From: Liolophura sinensis
Taxonomy: Eukaryota > Mollusca > Polyplacophora > Chitonida > Chitonidae
Length of the DNA stretch: 64,000 nucleotides
Direction of reading: 5' to 3'
NCBI RefSeq assembly: GCF_032854445.1
Contig: NC_088302.1
Span: forward strand, 2,358,001 to 2,422,000
A program made the translations under genes and the position numbers. Positions 61,330 through 64,000 of the stretch are shown piece by piece (position 1 is the first letter of the stretch; each line of letters starts with the position of its first letter). The notes beneath the pieces were generated by a model. The model ran no database searches, was not told where the DNA came from, and worked only from the letters and a program-made list of their open reading frames with translations.

Positions 61330-62940
61330 TCAAGTTGCTTTACCAAACCTCTGATTAAACTACCTCATCAAGCTTAGCTGGCTTAGCGGTTTAAATTAAG
61401 CTACCTCACCAACCCTCACTGGCTAGGCGATATCATTGTTGCCTTCACCAAACCTCGGTGGCTAAGCGGTATGCTTAAGCTGCCTCACCAAACCTCGGTG
61501 GCTGATCGGTTTGATTAAGCTGCCTCACTAAACCTCCCTGGCTAAGCGGTCTAATTATGTTGCCTCACCAAACCTCGCTGCCTAAGTGGTCTGATTATGT
61601 TGCCCCATCAGACCTCTCTGGCTAAGTGGTCTGTTTAAGCTGCCCCACCAGACCTCGGTGGCTAAGTGTTCTGTTTATGCTGCCCCACCAGACCTCACTG
61701 GCTAAGTGATCTGATTAATCTGCCTCACCAAACCTCGCTGGCTAAGCGGTCTGATTATGTTGCTTCACCAAACCTCGCTGGCTAAGTGGTCTGTTTATGC
61801 TGCCCCACCAGACCTCCCTGACTAAGTGGTCTGTTTATGTTGCCTCACCAAACCTCGCTGGCTAAGTGATCTGATTAATCTGCCTCACCAAACCTCGCTG
61901 GCTAAGCGGTCTGATTATGTTGCTTCACCAAACCTCGCTGGCTAAGTGGTCTGTTTATGCTGCCCCACCAGACCTCGTTGGCTAAGTGATCTGATTAATC
62001 TGCCCCACCAAACCTCGCTGGCTAAGCGGTCTGATTATGTTGCCTCACCAAACCTCGCTGGCTAAGTGGCCTGTATATGCTGCCCCACCAGACCTCGGTG
62101 GCTAAGTGATCTGATTAATCTGCCTCACCAAACCTCGCTGGCTAAGTGGTCTGTTTATGTTGCCCCACCAGACCTCGGTGGCTAAGTGGTCTGTTTATGT
62201 TGCCTCACCAAACCTCGCTGGCTAAGTGATCTGATTAATCTGCCCCACCAGACCTCCCTGGCTAAGCAGTCTGATTATGTTGCTTCACCAAACCTCACTG
62301 GCTAAGTGATCTGATTAATCTGCCTCACCAAACCTCGCTGGCTAAGCGGTCTGATTATGTTGCTTCACCAAACCTCGCTGGCTAAGTGGTCTGTTTATGC
62401 TGCCCCACCAGACCTCCCTGACTAAGTGGTCTGTTTATGCTGCCTCACCAAACCTCGCTGGCTAAGTGATCTGATTAATCTGCCTCACCAAACCTCGCTG
62501 GCTAAGCGGTCTGATTATGTTGCCTCACCAAACCTTGCTGGCTAAGTGGCCTGTATATGCTGCCCCACCAGACCTCGGTGGCTAAGTGATCTGATTAATC
62601 TGCCTCACCAAACCTCGCTGGCTAAGCGGTCTGATTATGTTGCCTCACCAAACCTCGCTGGCAAAGTGATCTGATTAATCTGCCCCACCAAACCTTGCTG
62701 GCTAAGCGGTCTGATTATGTTGCCTCACCAAACCTCGCTGGCTAAGTGGTCTGTTTATGCTGCCCCACCAGACCTCCCTGGCTAAGTGGCCTGTTTATGC
62801 TGCCCCACCAGACCTCGGTGGCTAAGTGATCTGATTAATCTGCCTCACCAAACCTCGCTGGCTAAGCAGTCTGACTATGTTGCTTCACCAAACCTTGCTG
62901 GCTAAGCGGTTTGATTAGCTAGTTGGCGTAAATTAAGCTA
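61330..62940. repeat. 40-bp minisatellite, ~40 copies, 120-bp higher-order period
   Basis: The unit is TGCCTCACCAAACCTCGCTG then GCTAAGTGGTCTGATTATGT (40 bp). Three subtypes (CTGATTAATC, CTGATTATGT and CTGTTTATGC ends; CCTCACCAAA or CCCCACCAGA starts) often follow in the same order, giving a 120-bp period at about 61680-62880. Left and right edges (before 61430, after 62900) are degenerate. Most units contain TGGCTAAGTGG or TGGCTAAGCGG. Confidence 0.96.
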
Positions 62941-63170
62941 CCGCCTCAAACCTTATGAGCTAAGCGGTATAAACTAAGCTACCTCAGCACACCTAGCTAG
63001 TTTAAATTAAGCTGCTTCACCAAACCTCAATGGCTATATACCATAAATTTGGCTACCCGACGAAAATTGGCCGAATTAAACTACCTCAATTAAGATCGCG
63101 AGCCTTGCAAAATGAGGTAACGCATTCGGATACCAGTCTTACCGGAATGGCTGTGACCCTGCGGAGGTGG
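62941..63170. other. Decayed edge of the 40-bp array
   Basis: Scattered fragments (AAGCTACCTCA, CACCAAACCTCAATGGCTA) fade into unique sequence. Confidence 0.6.
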
Positions 63171-63174
63171 TGTG

Positions 63175-63325
63175 GAGGTTTCTCAGGTGCCTGGTAAGGC
63201 ACGTTGGTTGTTTTCTACCCGGTGAGGGGCAGTGGTTTGTCAAGTACAGGTGAGGTGAGGAGGTTTGTCTGGTACATGGTGAGATGCAGTGGTTTGTCAG
63301 CTACCTGTTGAGGTGAAGTGAACTT
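63175..63325. repeat. Degenerate ~45-bp repeat, 3-4 copies
   Basis: Recurring GGTGAGG, CAGTGGTTTGTCA and TACCTG/TACAGG blocks in loosely spaced copies. Confidence 0.6.
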
Positions 63326-64000
63326 GTTGTGATAAGGTGTCAAAAGTTAATACTAATGAAAGACATAAATGAATAGATTTATGACATCTAACAATTACTC
63401 TTTTGATTCTCCTTACAGCGGCCACTCTCTAAGCCATGTGTATGGTATGGAAGGATTGATTTACTCTGCCTATTTTCTACTTCTCTGACCACGGCAAAGG
63501 TATACTCGACTAGTCCTGGAAAGATGAACAGTGTGCATATTTAATGACCAAGTCAGCAGAAATAACAAATAAAATCTCCTCCACCGAATGTGTTTAAGAT
63601 TCAGTCACTACGCTGGCTTTTACCACTGGCCAAATCGGAGTCAACAAAGTAAGGCGGCGAAGGCAACCCGATATTCAACAAATGATGGTTCAGTCACATG
63701 ACGTGGCTAGATCGCCTGGTCATGTAATGTGTAGGCAGGCCGAACACACACTCTGATCCATGAGGCTGCACAAGGAAGAATTTAACACTCAGGCAGACAA
63801 TCGCTGTGGAATGGAATTACCACACTGGAAATCCCCGCCGGCAATGTGCCCCCCTGAGGATGTGCCTTTCTGCTTTTTGACTAACACGAACACTGATCTG
63901 CTAATATCAACATAAATATGTGTTTCTTTTTCCCACGGAATGTAACCTCAATGGAATTGCCATTCTAAAAGCCTTCGGAAAATTGTTCTCATTTTTTCAC
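63326..64000. other. Unique sequence at window end
   Basis: It contains a weak candidate exon (63419-63499, see findings). Nothing else is recognised. Confidence 0.35.

Overview
The window looks like nuclear DNA from a lophotrochozoan animal, most likely a mollusc. The evidence is spliced exons with GT/AG boundaries, AT-rich non-coding DNA, many long minisatellites, and tRNA-headed SINEs with (AAAT)n tails of the kind I associate with mollusc genomes. The phylum is inferred; no database search was possible. Nothing prokaryotic is supported: no operons, no long uninterrupted reading frames, no CRISPR.

Gene part (1-11092, possibly to about 17100). One gene is clearly supported. It is the 3' end of an anoctamin/TMEM16 family membrane protein on the + strand. 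Seven consecutive exons (1954-2087, 3876-3956, 4547-4644, 8052-8138, 8567-8640, 9097-9172, 11008-11092) join in one frame to a TAG at 11090-11092 and give the last ~211 residues: two hydrophobic segments with the conserved FEH...IPDIP region, then a ~130-residue polar tail. Earlier exons lie upstream of the window. Its introns are filled with minisatellites of 37 bp (x~44), 24 bp (x~31), 55 bp (x~37) and 32 bp (x8). Just downstream, possibly inside a long 3' UTR, are a second 55-bp array and a 22-bp array. The 22-bp array is split by a 2,052-bp TA-flanked transposon-like insertion, and removing the insertion restores the repeat exactly.

Desert part (about 17-64 kb). I recognise no protein-coding gene here. 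The short open frames have no recognisable domains, and many are produced by tandem repeats. What can be seen is more minisatellites (37, 91, ~64/128, 38, ~51, 77/231, 43, ~51, ~49 and 40/120 bp), at least two SINE families, a 428-bp TA-flanked inverted-repeat element, two low-confidence candidate exons (25.5 kb and 63.4 kb) and a motif-dense possible enhancer near 45.5 kb. Tandem arrays cover roughly 12 kb, about a fifth of the window.

Best leads: (1) the transposon caught inside a minisatellite with a perfect empty-site reconstruction; (2) a SINE at 47.1-47.5 kb whose tRNA-like head has been amplified into a ~51-bp tandem array, each unit keeping a box-A match; (3) a 40-bp array at 61-63 kb in which most units also carry a box-A match; (4) a 5'-truncated SINE at 26.36 kb with a perfect 12-bp target-site duplication. 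I did not find a convincing new enzymatic or defence system; the novelty lies in repeat biology.
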